From contig CAJNDS010001824.1 in the NCBI GenBank assembly GCA_905221605.1, positions 684,644 to 748,643 of the forward strand: 64,000 bases of DNA, given 5' to 3'. Below are positions 40,801 to 47,345 of the stretch, piece after piece (within the stretch, counting starts at the first letter, position 1; each line of letters begins with the position of its first letter). A program made the position numbers and the translations under genes. This DNA is from Symbiodinium natans (lineage: Eukaryota > Sar > Dinophyceae > Suessiales > Symbiodiniaceae). The notes beneath the pieces are model-generated. The model was not told the DNA's origin, did not search any database, and saw only the letters and a program-made list of their open reading frames with translations.

Positions 40801-42910
40801 GCCGTTCATCTGGGCGGCTGGCTTGAGGTTCTTTGAAGAGTTGCTGTTTGCCGTTATATGTTTAGGGAGGTCTATCAGCCAGGCAGCAAGAACCACGATG
40901 ATGACGGTCCTCCCTGTCCACGCCCTAAATACCGCACTGAGCAAATTCCCCGAAGCAGCTGACAGGGCAGTAGCGCAGAGTAGCGCCATGTTATCCCACA
41001 CCGAAAGCTCGGCTTGGTTTCGCAGGAGCGCGAGGCGCTGATGGAGCAGATGGACGGTGCTCTGCCCACCGGGTCAGGCGGGCAGGGCGGTCTGGCCAGT
41101 TAGCGAAGGCAGTCCCGAAATTTCATGGTAGCCGACCCCAGACACCAAACCCCCAAACCCTACATAGACCCCAAACCTAAACTCTAATGACCCCAAACGC
41201 CTTGAAACCCTCGAGGAAGCAGAGGGCCCACCATGCCCTACAAGTCCGCGGTGAAGGCGTCCATGGAGCCCGGACCCCGGTTGCAGCCTCCCCCCGCGCA
41301 TTGTTGAGGGCGGCTTAGGGATGCTTACTACTTTTTTCTTTGAGGGGGGGGGGGGGTTGTTGAAAATTATTTTGGGGACAGCTTTTGTTTTTTTTTTGGG
41401 GGGGGAGGGTCCGTGGGCGGGGGATCATTCTTGTGATAAGTCGGGTTATTAGGCCCTATTGGGCAGGGTCTCGGGCCTGATTTTCACGGCGGCTTGCTTC
41501 CGACAGTGCTTAAGGTTTGGGGGGTTCGCAAGTAGGTTAGGGGTTGGTAAGGTTCAGAAACAGTTGCGTTTACATGGCCTTCCGGCATGCGGTGTCTTGA
41601 ACATATGGCTGGGGGGCTTGGGTGCGAGCTTTTCAAAACCAGTTGCTGCTCATGAAGGGCATGTTGCACGCACACACGCTTGTGAGGATGCGCAAGGAGG
41701 AGCACATCCTGGCAAAGGAGCGACAGTTGGCTGCGTGCTCAGCCAGACAGTCACACAGTCAAGGGTTGCTGCGGACATCAGCACCCAAAGCAACCGGTGA
41801 AGGGGGCTGGTTCTGATTTGGGGTACAGTTTTGTGTGTGTGTGTGTATGGGCGTATGTTTGGAGGTGCAGAAGAAAGTCTCCCAAAAAAGGAACCAATGG
41901 AGAACAAGTACTGCGCCCCTGCATCCAGGGATTCTGTGCTTACATTCCGACTTGGGGAGAAGCGGAAGCCCCCTGCACTGGTACAGAGTAGCCGTGCAAA
42001 CCGAAATGACAAGCCACTCGAATCTGCGACCGAGTGTCCGTGTAAGGAAGCGACCTTGAAAAAGTTGGCGGAAAGTCAGGCTCCGGAGCTGTTGCAGTGT
42101 CTGGTGGAGTGCAACTGAGCAGACTGCGCAGATTCATGTTGTGGGGTGGTACCACTGATAATCATTGTAGGTACCTATTGTGCTAGGACTCCTCATACAT
42201 AAAGGTACCCACAAGGCCACAAAGTGATTCCAAGAGCCTGGACACACTCCGAGCAGCTCTCGTGTTCGCCATTCCCAGGAGGCAGCTGCGGTGGCCGCCG
42301 CCAGCGCCGCTCCCGCGCCTGGTGCCTTGCTGGAGGCTCTTGAGCGGGTTTAGGGTGTATCATCTGGGATGCTTAATGGGGATTATAGTCCCCCCTATGT
42401 CCCCCCTATTGTAATCCCTAGGGCTGTCAGGATAAGGGGGAACGTCCCAATGTAACATGCGCACCATTGAAAGTCTTTCCGGCTACCTTTGCTACCATGC
42501 TGAAGATCTCCATCTCTGAACCCCATGCTGACAACAGTTCGATGTCGCATGAGAGCTGCGCCGAACATGCATCAAACAAGCGCGCTGCCCGAACTTTTTG
42601 AATTAATCTGCCTGCAATGGCCATTGCCTGAAAAGCCTAGATGCCTTCCCTCCCTCCCCAAATAGGGAACCCTAAACCCCAAACCCAAAACCCCAAAAAA
42701 CATAAACAGCCCAAATTGGGAATACTGGCCCTAATTAGTGAACCCTAAACCCCAAACCCAAAACCCCAAAAAAACCCAAATAGGGAATACTGGCCCTAGT
42801 TTGTCAGCTCGAGTCTTGGCACAGGAGGCGCGGCCTCCCAGCGTGGCGGCCTGCGTGGCAGCGCAGGCCAACAAGATGCTGCACCCCGGGGCTACGGAGG
42901 CCTGCAGGGT
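20056..42910 (+). CDS. giant coiled-coil/IQ-motif protein made of microexons (extent inferred)
   Basis: A first exon with ATG at 20,056 is followed by dozens of short exons, all on +, mostly 35-110 nt, separated by introns with AG|G[C/T/A] donors. From about 25 kb on they encode Glu/Arg/Lys/Gln/Ala-rich helices typical of long coiled coils, interspersed with IQ motifs (35,568; 36,836; 37,396; 38,923) that bind calmodulin or related EF-hand proteins. Neighbouring exons join in phase wherever tested (22,925-24,060; 28,101-28,310; 28,855-29,163; 35,432-35,594). Such proteins are common in flagellar, cortical and centrosomal structures (family knowledge). That this is a single gene, and where it stops, are inference. 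Confidence 0.55.
20405..20665. repeat. (CTCTTTCT)n pyrimidine tract
   Basis: About 260 bp, the last 150 bp a near-perfect CTTTCTCT octamer array, in the first intron of the giant gene. Lys/Arg/Glu frames on the minus strand are repeat artefacts. Confidence 0.95.
20760..20895 (+). CDS. exon 2 of the giant gene: RQVVATLEGNSSDACKLLDR
   Basis: After ACACAG the frame reads AQRLSPRQVVATLEGNSSDA then CKLLDRLHRGRHAEEWIARK. It continues to a stop at about 20,913, so a donor must lie before it. No family recognised. Confidence 0.65.
20896..22924 (+). other. 2-kb intron region: minisatellite and ambiguous frames
   Basis: 20,940-21,390 has protein-like frames in all three + registers (e.g. SVPAESPGASLFDLKVRG at about 21,000 and PYSILKFVDLAFRDGLACLA at about 21,030), none decidable. 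21,430-22,240 is the minisatellite listed separately. 22,250-22,920 shows nothing I can call. Confidence 0.45.
21430..22240. repeat. diverged minisatellite, units about 70-130 bp
   Basis: The core GTAGCCAGAATTTCG...CTCCACGCGCCAG recurs at 22,074 and 22,146, and with decay at 22,205, 21,987, 21,916, 21,831, 21,600 and 21,540. Spacer text includes GACACGCCG and ACCGAGGGGGTTGTCG. The GC-rich, CG-rich block is open on the minus strand for 323 codons, best read as a by-product of the repeat. Confidence 0.75.
22925..23037 (+). CDS. giant gene exon: Gln/Ser/Pro-rich segment
   Basis: After GGCAG the frame reads IQLAPDDMGNSQHFGASSPA then QPASLVSHQPGYSMNLS. GC donor at 23,038; the leftover G joins AA at 23,272 as Glu, in phase. 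Confidence 0.6.
23272..23402 (+). CDS. giant gene exon ending LPQEEDQSE
   Basis: Acceptor is a fine polypyrimidine-CAG (TTCTTCTTCTTCAG). Reads RVRPRRPSERCCPGHEVADS and SPSAWAQQTMGRMAPLPQEE, then DQSE, up to GAG|GTACAGGG. The donor is followed immediately by a TTTAGGG array. Confidence 0.7.
23405..23468. repeat. TTTAGGG array starting at the splice donor
   Basis: Eight or nine heptamers; the first lies within ten bases of the GT donor at 23,403. Confidence 0.95.
23500..23609 (+). CDS. giant gene exon: FPFGPLSRDPYDTFVKQQLM
   Basis: Reads EESPTSTAHFPFGPLSRDPY then DTFVKQQLMLLEDELL, from CAG|GAGGAG to TTGG|GTGACT. Joining GG to G-CTG-CGG at 23,990 gives ELLGLRSLDMED. The start of a helical region. 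Confidence 0.8.
23623..23693. repeat. TTTAGGG/TTTGGGG array
   Basis: Ten heptamers about 14 bp after the donor of the preceding exon. The 5' half is TTTAGGG, the 3' half TTTGGGG. Confidence 0.95.
23990..24180 (+). CDS. giant gene exons: LRSLDMEDSFVQEPG and PYFGIAPKPPSEPYNKAP
   Basis: Exon 23,990-about 24,060 follows CCCCCAG. A second protein-like segment, 24,086-about 24,180, reads PYFGIAPKPPSEPYNKAPAS and IREKVALKIARTP. Boundaries of the second are weak. Confidence 0.6.
24363..24449 (+). CDS. giant gene exon: basic segment MDRQPKRKADFQLSPVRRRK
   Basis: Reads MDRQPKRKADFQLSPVRRRK then YPRRHES, strongly basic, between TTGAG and a possible GT donor (CACGA|GTCAAAG). Could contain a nuclear-localisation-like cluster (inference). 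Confidence 0.6.
25086..25540 (+). CDS. giant gene exons: start of the coiled-coil region
   Basis: Three segments: 25,086-about 25,190 (WEDEMLPNGKHTGTYSDVLQ, TQAGAMQMHERQAGRR), about 25,236-25,335 (VARQRQQLEYSLAELSRNPH, GMSEGQAANFAG) and about 25,452-25,540 (EVLRSRALEQRVQQLIAPWL). All are natural helical text on +. Confidence 0.65.
25541..28100 (+). other. intron-rich stretch with few decidable exons
   Basis: CCCTAAA repeats at 25,980-26,010 precede an exon-like ERREQRERLRSGTPPRAA at about 26,018. 26,640-27,000 and 27,765-28,020 have competing protein-like + frames (DPSAVMSLASMCAACSPPAM; LAEGDHDQVEEEDSVAA) that I could not order into exons. Confidence 0.4.
28101..28310 (+). CDS. giant gene exons: MEQSRKAAEDALYQNEA + GRKKAERERQKTAEERVRW
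   Basis: Exons 28,101-28,169 and 28,254-28,310 joined by a GC-AG intron (GCAG|GCACTT...CCAG|GCCGCA) in correct phase. Arg/Lys/Glu-rich coiled coil. Confidence 0.8.
28855..29163 (+). CDS. giant gene exons: EEERLRAEQEFAE + AEQTRREEAKQRQRDKRG
   Basis: Exons 28,855-28,893 and 29,092-29,163. GC-AG intron CCGAG|GCAGGG...CGCAG|GCAGAG, phase 0, with the repeat AGGCAG at both ends. Confidence 0.8.
29590..29950 (+). CDS. giant gene exons: charged coiled coil
   Basis: AKSRQAMRKQQDSEKKRREE (about 29,597), EDMRRMQEEMDVQAREEREA (29,708) and RERAERERAMAEEADRLM (about 29,895). All are Glu/Arg-rich heptad-like text on +. Confidence 0.7.
30007..30100. repeat. CCCTAAA array left of an exon
   Basis: About ten heptamers with CCCCAAA variants, ending within five bases of the exon at 30,105. 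Confidence 0.95.
30105..30243 (+). CDS. giant gene exon: CRAYRGIDSRKGKADPKLNP
   Basis: Reads CRAYRGIDSRKGKADPKLNP then RRFFANNAKLDGKARSLAAL and EELKNR. The first residues resemble the second half of an IQ motif (..CRAYRG...RK). Flanked by CCCTAAA on the left (30,007-30,100) and TTTAGGG on the right (30,241-30,297). Confidence 0.65.
30241..30297. repeat. TTTAGGG array right of an exon
   Basis: Six to seven heptamers with GGGTTTCGGG and TTTGGGG variants, directly downstream of the exon at 30,105-30,243. Confidence 0.9.
30740..30850 (+). CDS. giant gene exon: GKEEVEKCRELMQRLMATEA
   Basis: Reads GKEEVEKCRELMQRLMATEA then ARFLQAPRNGAKL. Helical text on +, edges approximate, followed by a short TTTAGGG block at 30,867-30,905. 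Confidence 0.65.
31700..33740 (+). CDS. giant gene exons: seven coiled-coil microexons
   Basis: RKLEATKQRLAEAAEKIARR (about 31,741), RNKERERLAARLKEIS (31,966), AMARKHFAARMAQHRRDCEA (32,690), KARKRAWVERQ (32,991), QERWVLEAKQARRKAWDAEA (33,252), AQVAAMRERVALMDKPVA (33,547) and KQDLERRERELAALRRR (33,696). All + and separated by introns of 100-600 bp. A (GTAGCG)n repeat lies at 32,813-32,882. Confidence 0.7.
33900..34670 (+). other. exon-poor stretch with foldback element
   Basis: AT-richer DNA (33,920-34,060) without recognisable coding text, then the foldback 34,366-34,476 and CCCTAAA repeats at 34,600-34,665, just before the next exon. Confidence 0.5.
34366..34476. repeat. foldback (MITE-like) element, 111 bp
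   Basis: Arms of about 35 nt at 34,366-34,400 and 34,442-34,476 (GAGCCCAATACCCCTTAGTC reads back as its complement) with one or two mismatches, around a 41-bp centre containing the palindrome AAGGATCCTT. Confidence 0.9.
34680..36110 (+). CDS. giant gene exons including the first clear IQ motif
   Basis: FQDRLKAAAEAEKKKQEEAS (34,686), AAQRRQEAIREAEAAGMTSL (35,085), the 36-nt microexon 35,432-35,467 (ERKRQQEVLKAQ), exon 35,519-35,594 (HEEAIRDLEFRWKTYHATKI then QASWKG), RESIVRARNDRRRAAAEKAK (35,741), WQAEANERRAAARREEERRR (35,868) and RLEEEKRAQEAVTRQNAW (36,023). ATKIQASWKG is the start of an IQ motif. Microexon and IQ exon join in phase 0. Confidence 0.75.
36399..36465. repeat. perfect 27-bp hairpin, 13-nt loop
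   Basis: Arms 36,399-36,425 and 36,439-36,465 are exact reverse complements (left arm GTAGATGTTGTATTTGCCAG onward). Lies in a gene-poor intron stretch (36,115-36,680). It could be a foldback transposon remnant or a small-RNA precursor; sequence alone cannot decide. Confidence 0.9.
36681..37409 (+). CDS. giant gene exons with two IQ motifs
   Basis: AMRKLLAEMEDRRLGQYVIK (36,693); exon 36,832-36,880 LQARWRGRMARRRYAE, an exact (I/L)Q...RG...R IQ motif; QLREQKRLEELRRKERRQRE (37,191); exon 37,332-37,409 YKVSTFSKRLHDVEFIQKTR then AARRIQ, ending at a GC donor after CAG. Confidence 0.8.
37721..37960. repeat. (TAC)n/(TTC)n trinucleotide tract
   Basis: About 240 bp of TAC and TTC triplets, with CAC and GAC on the edges. 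Gives poly-Tyr/Phe or Ser/Arg frames that are not genes. Confidence 0.95.
38490..39130 (+). CDS. giant gene exons with IQ motif IQAIMKGSVQR
   Basis: QEYSKRAAVKLKIERERLQK (38,489), EAKEATAKAKLQREAES (38,630), exon 38,905-about 38,968 EQAAIRIQAIMKGSVQRLRL (a full IQ...(R/K)G...R match) and AKKLAKERYDMEQSKHLGLD (39,041). Confidence 0.8.
39370..41730 (+). CDS. giant gene exons: further coiled coil
   Basis: EKLDKRVAEELRTLRA (39,371), MSQRRLEEQRKATQLKLAAW (39,481), EEEEQRKMEEKYRRLRRLCE (39,690), RIERERADQKKEEEKAKLEK (40,259), ETERLEKERVK (40,550), RMEEAIQREREKLEQ (40,733), EREALMEQMDGA (41,026) and VRMRKEEHILAKERQLAA (41,682). Poly-G runs at 39,414-39,435, 41,344-41,356 and 41,397-41,408, and a TTTAGGG array at 40,609-40,730, lie between them. 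Confidence 0.7.
40345..40433. repeat. foldback element, about 89 bp, related to 8,908-9,024
   Basis: Imperfect arms: TTCTTAGCAGGGAATGAGGG (40,345) versus the complement of the right arm ending ATCCCTACTAAGA (40,433), meeting at GGGGCCC/GGGGCCC. Shares the TTAG(T/C)AGGGA...TGAGGGA core with the element at 8,908. Confidence 0.75.
42280..42910 (+). CDS. last recognisable exons before the AT-rich island
   Basis: EAAAVAAASAAPAPGALLEA (42,280) and EARPPSVAACVAAQANKMLH then PGATEACR (42,823). The second is bracketed by CCCTAAA/CCCCAAA repeats on the left (42,668-42,775) and TTTAGGG on the right (42,913-43,005). Could end the giant gene or continue to another exon. Confidence 0.6.
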
Positions 42911-43009
42911 CAGGCTTAGGGTTTGGGGTTTAGGGTTTAGGGTTAGGGTTTGGGGTTTAGGGTTTAGGGTTTAGTTTTTAGGGTTTAGGGTTTAGGGTTT
43001 GGGAAAGGA

Positions 43010-44280
43010 AGGGTGAGAATTGGAAGCTGAACAACAACACAATAGTACAATAGTAATATACTACGTAATATAGCAATATGGTAAAATGATATAAGAAGAC
43101 AACGGTATAAGAGTATACCAAGTATGTAGATCGTAGAAGGCTTCTGAAATTGCAGGTGTCCGTTTAACAAAATGCTAGAACAAAGGCGACTTGCTGGACA
43201 CATCTTACGCTGCCCTCCAAGCAGACCCAACGTGTCAGATAAACCGTAGAGCCGTAGAGTAGGTCGCCCCAGAGAGCACTGGTTACACCACGCCAATGCT
43301 CTCTTTCATACAGCGCTAGCATGCAATGAAAGCTACACCGGCTCTGAAGCTCAAAAGGACAGGATCTTGCAGGCGGCAAGAGCCAGGATCATCTAGGACG
43401 ACGTCTCACTCCGTCTTATCATTGAAGATTCAGCGAGCTGCCTTCAATTGGAACATACTATAATGAGTTAATGCTACAGTCATGTACTCATAGACTAGTA
43501 CAGTAAGAAGGCAATAGTGAATTAGCACAATACAAACAGAATATCATAAGCTCATATTACCTCAGTGTCATCATACCAGAATATAATATAGCAATACAGC
43601 AAGACAACAAAAACAATACAACAATATGGCAATATAACAATGTAACAAGATGACAATATGGCAATACAACAGTATAAGAATATAGCACATAGCAATATAA
43701 CAAAAGTCATATACTAATACAGTCATATAATATTCTCACAATCGAATAGTCTAATAAATCTAATACCCTAAACGTCTAATAATGTAATCATGTAGGCATA
43801 TAATCTCACAACCATATAGTCATATAGTCATACTAGTATAAGAATAACATAAAACCGTAATATCATAATCTCAAAACGCGTACAATAATATAATAATCTA
43901 GTGAGATGATACAATAAAATATAAAAATCTATGTGCGCAATAGTACAATACTGTAAGATAACAACAGAATATCATACAATAACAAAAGCTAGAGGAACAT
44001 AAAACTACATTTGCAAGGAATATGTATACATTTAGATATACATTTAAATATACGTATAGATATATAGAGGTATAATTCAAAAACCATATTAAAAATCATA
44101 GTGTCGTATTTAAAGAATATCAGGAAGATACAATATTAGATTACCAGTAGATGCGAATGTACCTATATACCCATGTAGCCACGTAATCGTATAATCGTAC
44201 AATTGTTGCAACTAGCAATTTGAAAGTTGTACTTTGGCATTTGTATACTTGTACTTTGAACAGATATAGTCACGAAAGCT
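43010..44280. other. AT-rich island, about 1.27 kb, no genes
   Basis: Abrupt change from about 50% GC to clearly AT-rich DNA made of short A/T/CA words (AATATAGCAATATAACA-like), without long frames. Contains no CCCTAAA repeats. Candidate intergenic spacer between the coiled-coil gene and the kinase gene. Confidence 0.7.
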
Positions 44281-44481
44281 AGCCCCTGAGGAGCTAGCGG
44301 AGTATCTTGCTTAAGCGAAGCTTACAACCTGATGGGTATACAGGGCCCCCGGAGGCTCCGCCACGAAACGCAGCAAACTCGGTCGGTTTCCGGTGGGCAA
44401 ACACAGGTTTTGGGGAAACGGGCTGGCGTTCATTTCTTTCGTATATTGGTGCAAATGAACGCCGTTTTCTGTGGATCCCAG

Positions 44482-44590
44482 GCCCTAGAAAAGCCCCCCA
44501 AGTCCCCCAAGAAAAGACTCAGAAGCCTTGATGTTGATTTGAGTCTGGCGTCCCTCAAAGCTGGATTGGACAGACTTCAGACTTCGCCTG
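44482..44590 (+). CDS. exon PPKSPKKRLRSLDVDLSLAS
   Basis: Bounded by CCCAG and a consensus donor (CCTG|GTGAGT). Reads ALEKPPKSPKKRLRSLDVDL then SLASLKAGLDRLQTSPG. A 38-bp copy of its beginning, lacking nine bases, lies in the intron at 44,654-44,691. Confidence 0.7.
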
Positions 44591-47345
44591 GTGAGTGCAA
44601 CATCTGTTGTGGTGTCATGCGCTTCAAAAAAGAGCCCTCCGGAAGATGCTAACAGAAAAGCCCCCCAAGAAAAGACTCAGAAGCCTTGATGTGTGACACG
44701 GCCTGCTGCCTTTGTGTGTGCTTGTCCTGCTGCGTAGTTGATGCCATGTTGACGGAAGCTCTTCCGTGGGAGTACCTTAACTAGCTTTCGTCCCAGGCCC
44801 TCACTCCCAAGTTATACACCTAGAAAAACACACAATCATGTAATTAATCATGCAGGTTAATAATGGATTCCAATACTATAGGAATACAATGTTATATATA
44901 TATATATATGTATATATCATGAAATACTGTGCCATGACAAGGAGGAGTCCCACGATGCGTGGCCTGTGCAACATGAAATTTGTGCCGCGAGATCAAAAAA
45001 GTTCAGTGCTGAGGCCCATGAAACTTTGCTGGCTTTGTAATGCAAGATGCAACGCCAGGCCACCATGGCATCCTTCACTTCCAAGCCGTCAGCGGAAGAG
45101 GACGGCACATCTTGCAGCATTTGATTGTCGCTCCTCAGCCAATGACATTAATGAATGTGTTTGCAATATGTTGCACCACGTCGTACTTAAACTCTGTTCT
45201 GCAAAGATCAGCATTTGACTCAGCTTACCCTTCAGAACCTTTTGGCATGGCTGCCTGCCCGCGATTGCTGAAAGGCTCGCCGACACACGGCTCCGCCAAC
45301 AGTGTTCCAGGCAGTGGCAAATTCTCTGGACCCAACAAATTGTAGGATGTGAAATGCAGCCTTGACATGCCGTTCCCAAAGGGCCAAGACATTCAAGGCC
45401 TGCAACCTTCAAAGCCGGTTCAAAGGCCTCTCAAGCCGCTGCTTACACATCCTTTGGAGCGTCACGAGGCCGGTGACCAATCACCGGGCCGGCCGTCTCC
45501 AGGGCTGTGTCAGGTGCCTCCTCAGAAAGCCTAAAGCCATGCTTTCGGCATCTTGCATCTTGCAGTGTTGCGAGGAATGTATCCGCCCCGTTTGCGCATT
45601 CTGTTGCTCGAAGGCGGCGCCTGCGTCCATGGCACGTCCACAGGCTGGGGACAGAGGGAATCATTTTGGCAGCAGCTGGACACCGTCTTGCCAAGCAACG
45701 CAGCACCGCATGTGACTTGTGACCCATGTGATCGCTGGCACAAGGCATCAAAAGGCACAACTAGATCGCTCCCAGACAGGACAGGCCCCCTTTCCCAAGC
45801 CATGAGCCCATGCATCGACATAGCCGGGCCAAAGGATTTGTCTCCTCGTGGCTGGTCTATTTCTGGAAGCATGGACGAGCAGGATGCAATCTCAACGTTG
45901 GACTGCACTCCCGACTCTCAGACTGTGCCAGATCTTCAGTTCTTCCCTCCTACGGCAGCGAACGCGAGCATGCGCAAGCTCGGCCCGGACAGTGCGCAGC
46001 AGCGACGTCTTTCGTTACGTGCGCGGGACTCCAACTGGAAGATCCGGCGCGAGGAGCTGGAAATCGGGAAAGAGCTGAGCCGAACGTTGCATAGCACCCT
46101 GTACCTGGCTGACTGGAAGGGCACAACGGTTGTGATCAAGTGCGCCGGGCTTCACAGCACAGGTATGTCAGACCGAATCCGGAAATCCGAGACTCCAGAG
46201 GCGTCCGAGACACAGGGCTCTGATAGCATGGTGCAGGAGCTTCAACACACGGATCTTCTCAGTCTGTTGACACGCTACACACGCACGCACGCGCATGCAG
46301 TTTTGTCGTTGGTTCGATCGCTTGTTTTTTTCCTTGTTTTGCATCGTTTTGTGCTTTGCTTGCTTGCTTGCTTGCTTGCATGCTTGCTTGCTTGCTTGCG
46401 TGCTTGCTCGACTACTTTCCTGCTTGTTTGTTGGTGCGGGTTCTTTTGTTTTGGATTCGTTTGGATGGATGTTTATTGTTCCAGTGTCTGTCTGTTGACT
46501 TGCAGCATGATACAACGCAGGAGCTCTTACAGGAGATCGACACTCTGTCCCAGTTGCGCCATCCGGATCTGGTCATGTTCCTCGGCGCCTGCCTCGAGAA
46601 ACCCCACCCCGTGATGTGCGTCACGGAGTTCCTCCCATGCGGAGACCTCGAGCGTTTTTTCCTCATGCAGCGCAAGAAGCGTGATGGTACCCTCTGGCGT
46701 CCTCGCTTGGGCGATGCGATGCAGTGGTGTTCAGCGATAGCCAGGGCTTTGACCTTCCTGCACAACCGCGAGGTGCCGGTGATTCACCGAGACATCAAGC
46801 CGATGAACCTCTTCCTGACGAGCAGCTTGCAACTGAAAGTTGGGGATTTGGGAAGTAGCAGGCGAGCTGGAAGGGCCGATGGGTTCAAGATGACCGGAGG
46901 CTTGGGCACCTGGCGTTACATGGCGCCGGAGATGGCACGGCATGAGTACTACAATGAGAAGGTGGACATCTATGCCTTCGGCCTCGTGATGTACTTCATC
47001 AGCTCAGGACGTATGCCTTTCTACCAGCGCGGCGCGGATCCGAAGGCGCTGGCCTGAGCGGCACATGGGGGGTCCGTCTTGGGAGGTATGGAAGGTCACG
47101 TCTCTAAGGGGACCCTCATACCACACCATGATCATCACCAGTTAGCTGTCTGCCCACCTTGCAACTTGCATCAGCTAGTACGGAGCTGCAGAGCGCTTTG
47201 CCTTTCCCGTATAGGTCATCCTCGACGACTACGTCAAAGGCAGGAAGCCCCGACCAACGCCCTCCGACTGCTACGCACCACTGCGGCCGCTGATGGTAGC
47301 AGCCTGGCAGGAGGATTATCGGAAGCGGCCCGCAGCACAGGAGCC
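44482..47345 (+). CDS. TKL-like protein kinase (possible pseudokinase features)
   Basis: Exon 44,482-44,590 (ALEKPPKSPKKRLRSLDVDL ...) may be N-terminal. The kinase exons are about 45,600-46,143 (or 46,162), 46,506-47,051 and 47,215-47,345. Seen: start WKIRREELEIGKELSRTL, VIK lysine, ELLQEIDTLSQLRHPDLVMF (alpha-C Glu), hinge VTEFLPCGDLERFF, catalytic IHRDIKPMNLFL, DLG for DFG, GTWRYMAPE, DIYAFGLVMYF, then ILDDYVKGRKPRPTPSDCYA and MVAAWQEDYRKRP. HRD and N are kept. The glycine loop is degenerate (IGKELSRTLHSTLYLA: one Gly). Class from the WKGT/HRDIK/GTWRYMAPE style. Intron 3 has a GC donor (GCGCTG|GCCTG). Confidence 0.85.
44600..45590 (+). other. intron/upstream region of the kinase
   Basis: Holds the partial exon duplicate (44,654-44,691), a (TA)n patch at 44,893-44,910, and a protein-like frame at 45,361-45,530 (LDMPFPKGQDIQGLQPSKPV ...) that could be an exon. 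Confidence 0.4.
46163..46505 (+). other. kinase intron with (TTGC)n microsatellite
   Basis: Ends in a clear TTGCAG acceptor. Contains about 55 bp of CTTG/TTGC tetramers (46,355-46,408). With the GT donor at 46,163 the phase is off by one base; a GC donor after TGC at 46,143 would restore VVIKC-HDTTQELLQEI. Confidence 0.6.

Noticed and set aside
45553-46614. A single 353-codon kinase ORF
   Set aside because: The frame is valid only to about 46,160; beyond it reads the intron and a TTGC microsatellite, while the kinase continues in another frame from 46,506.
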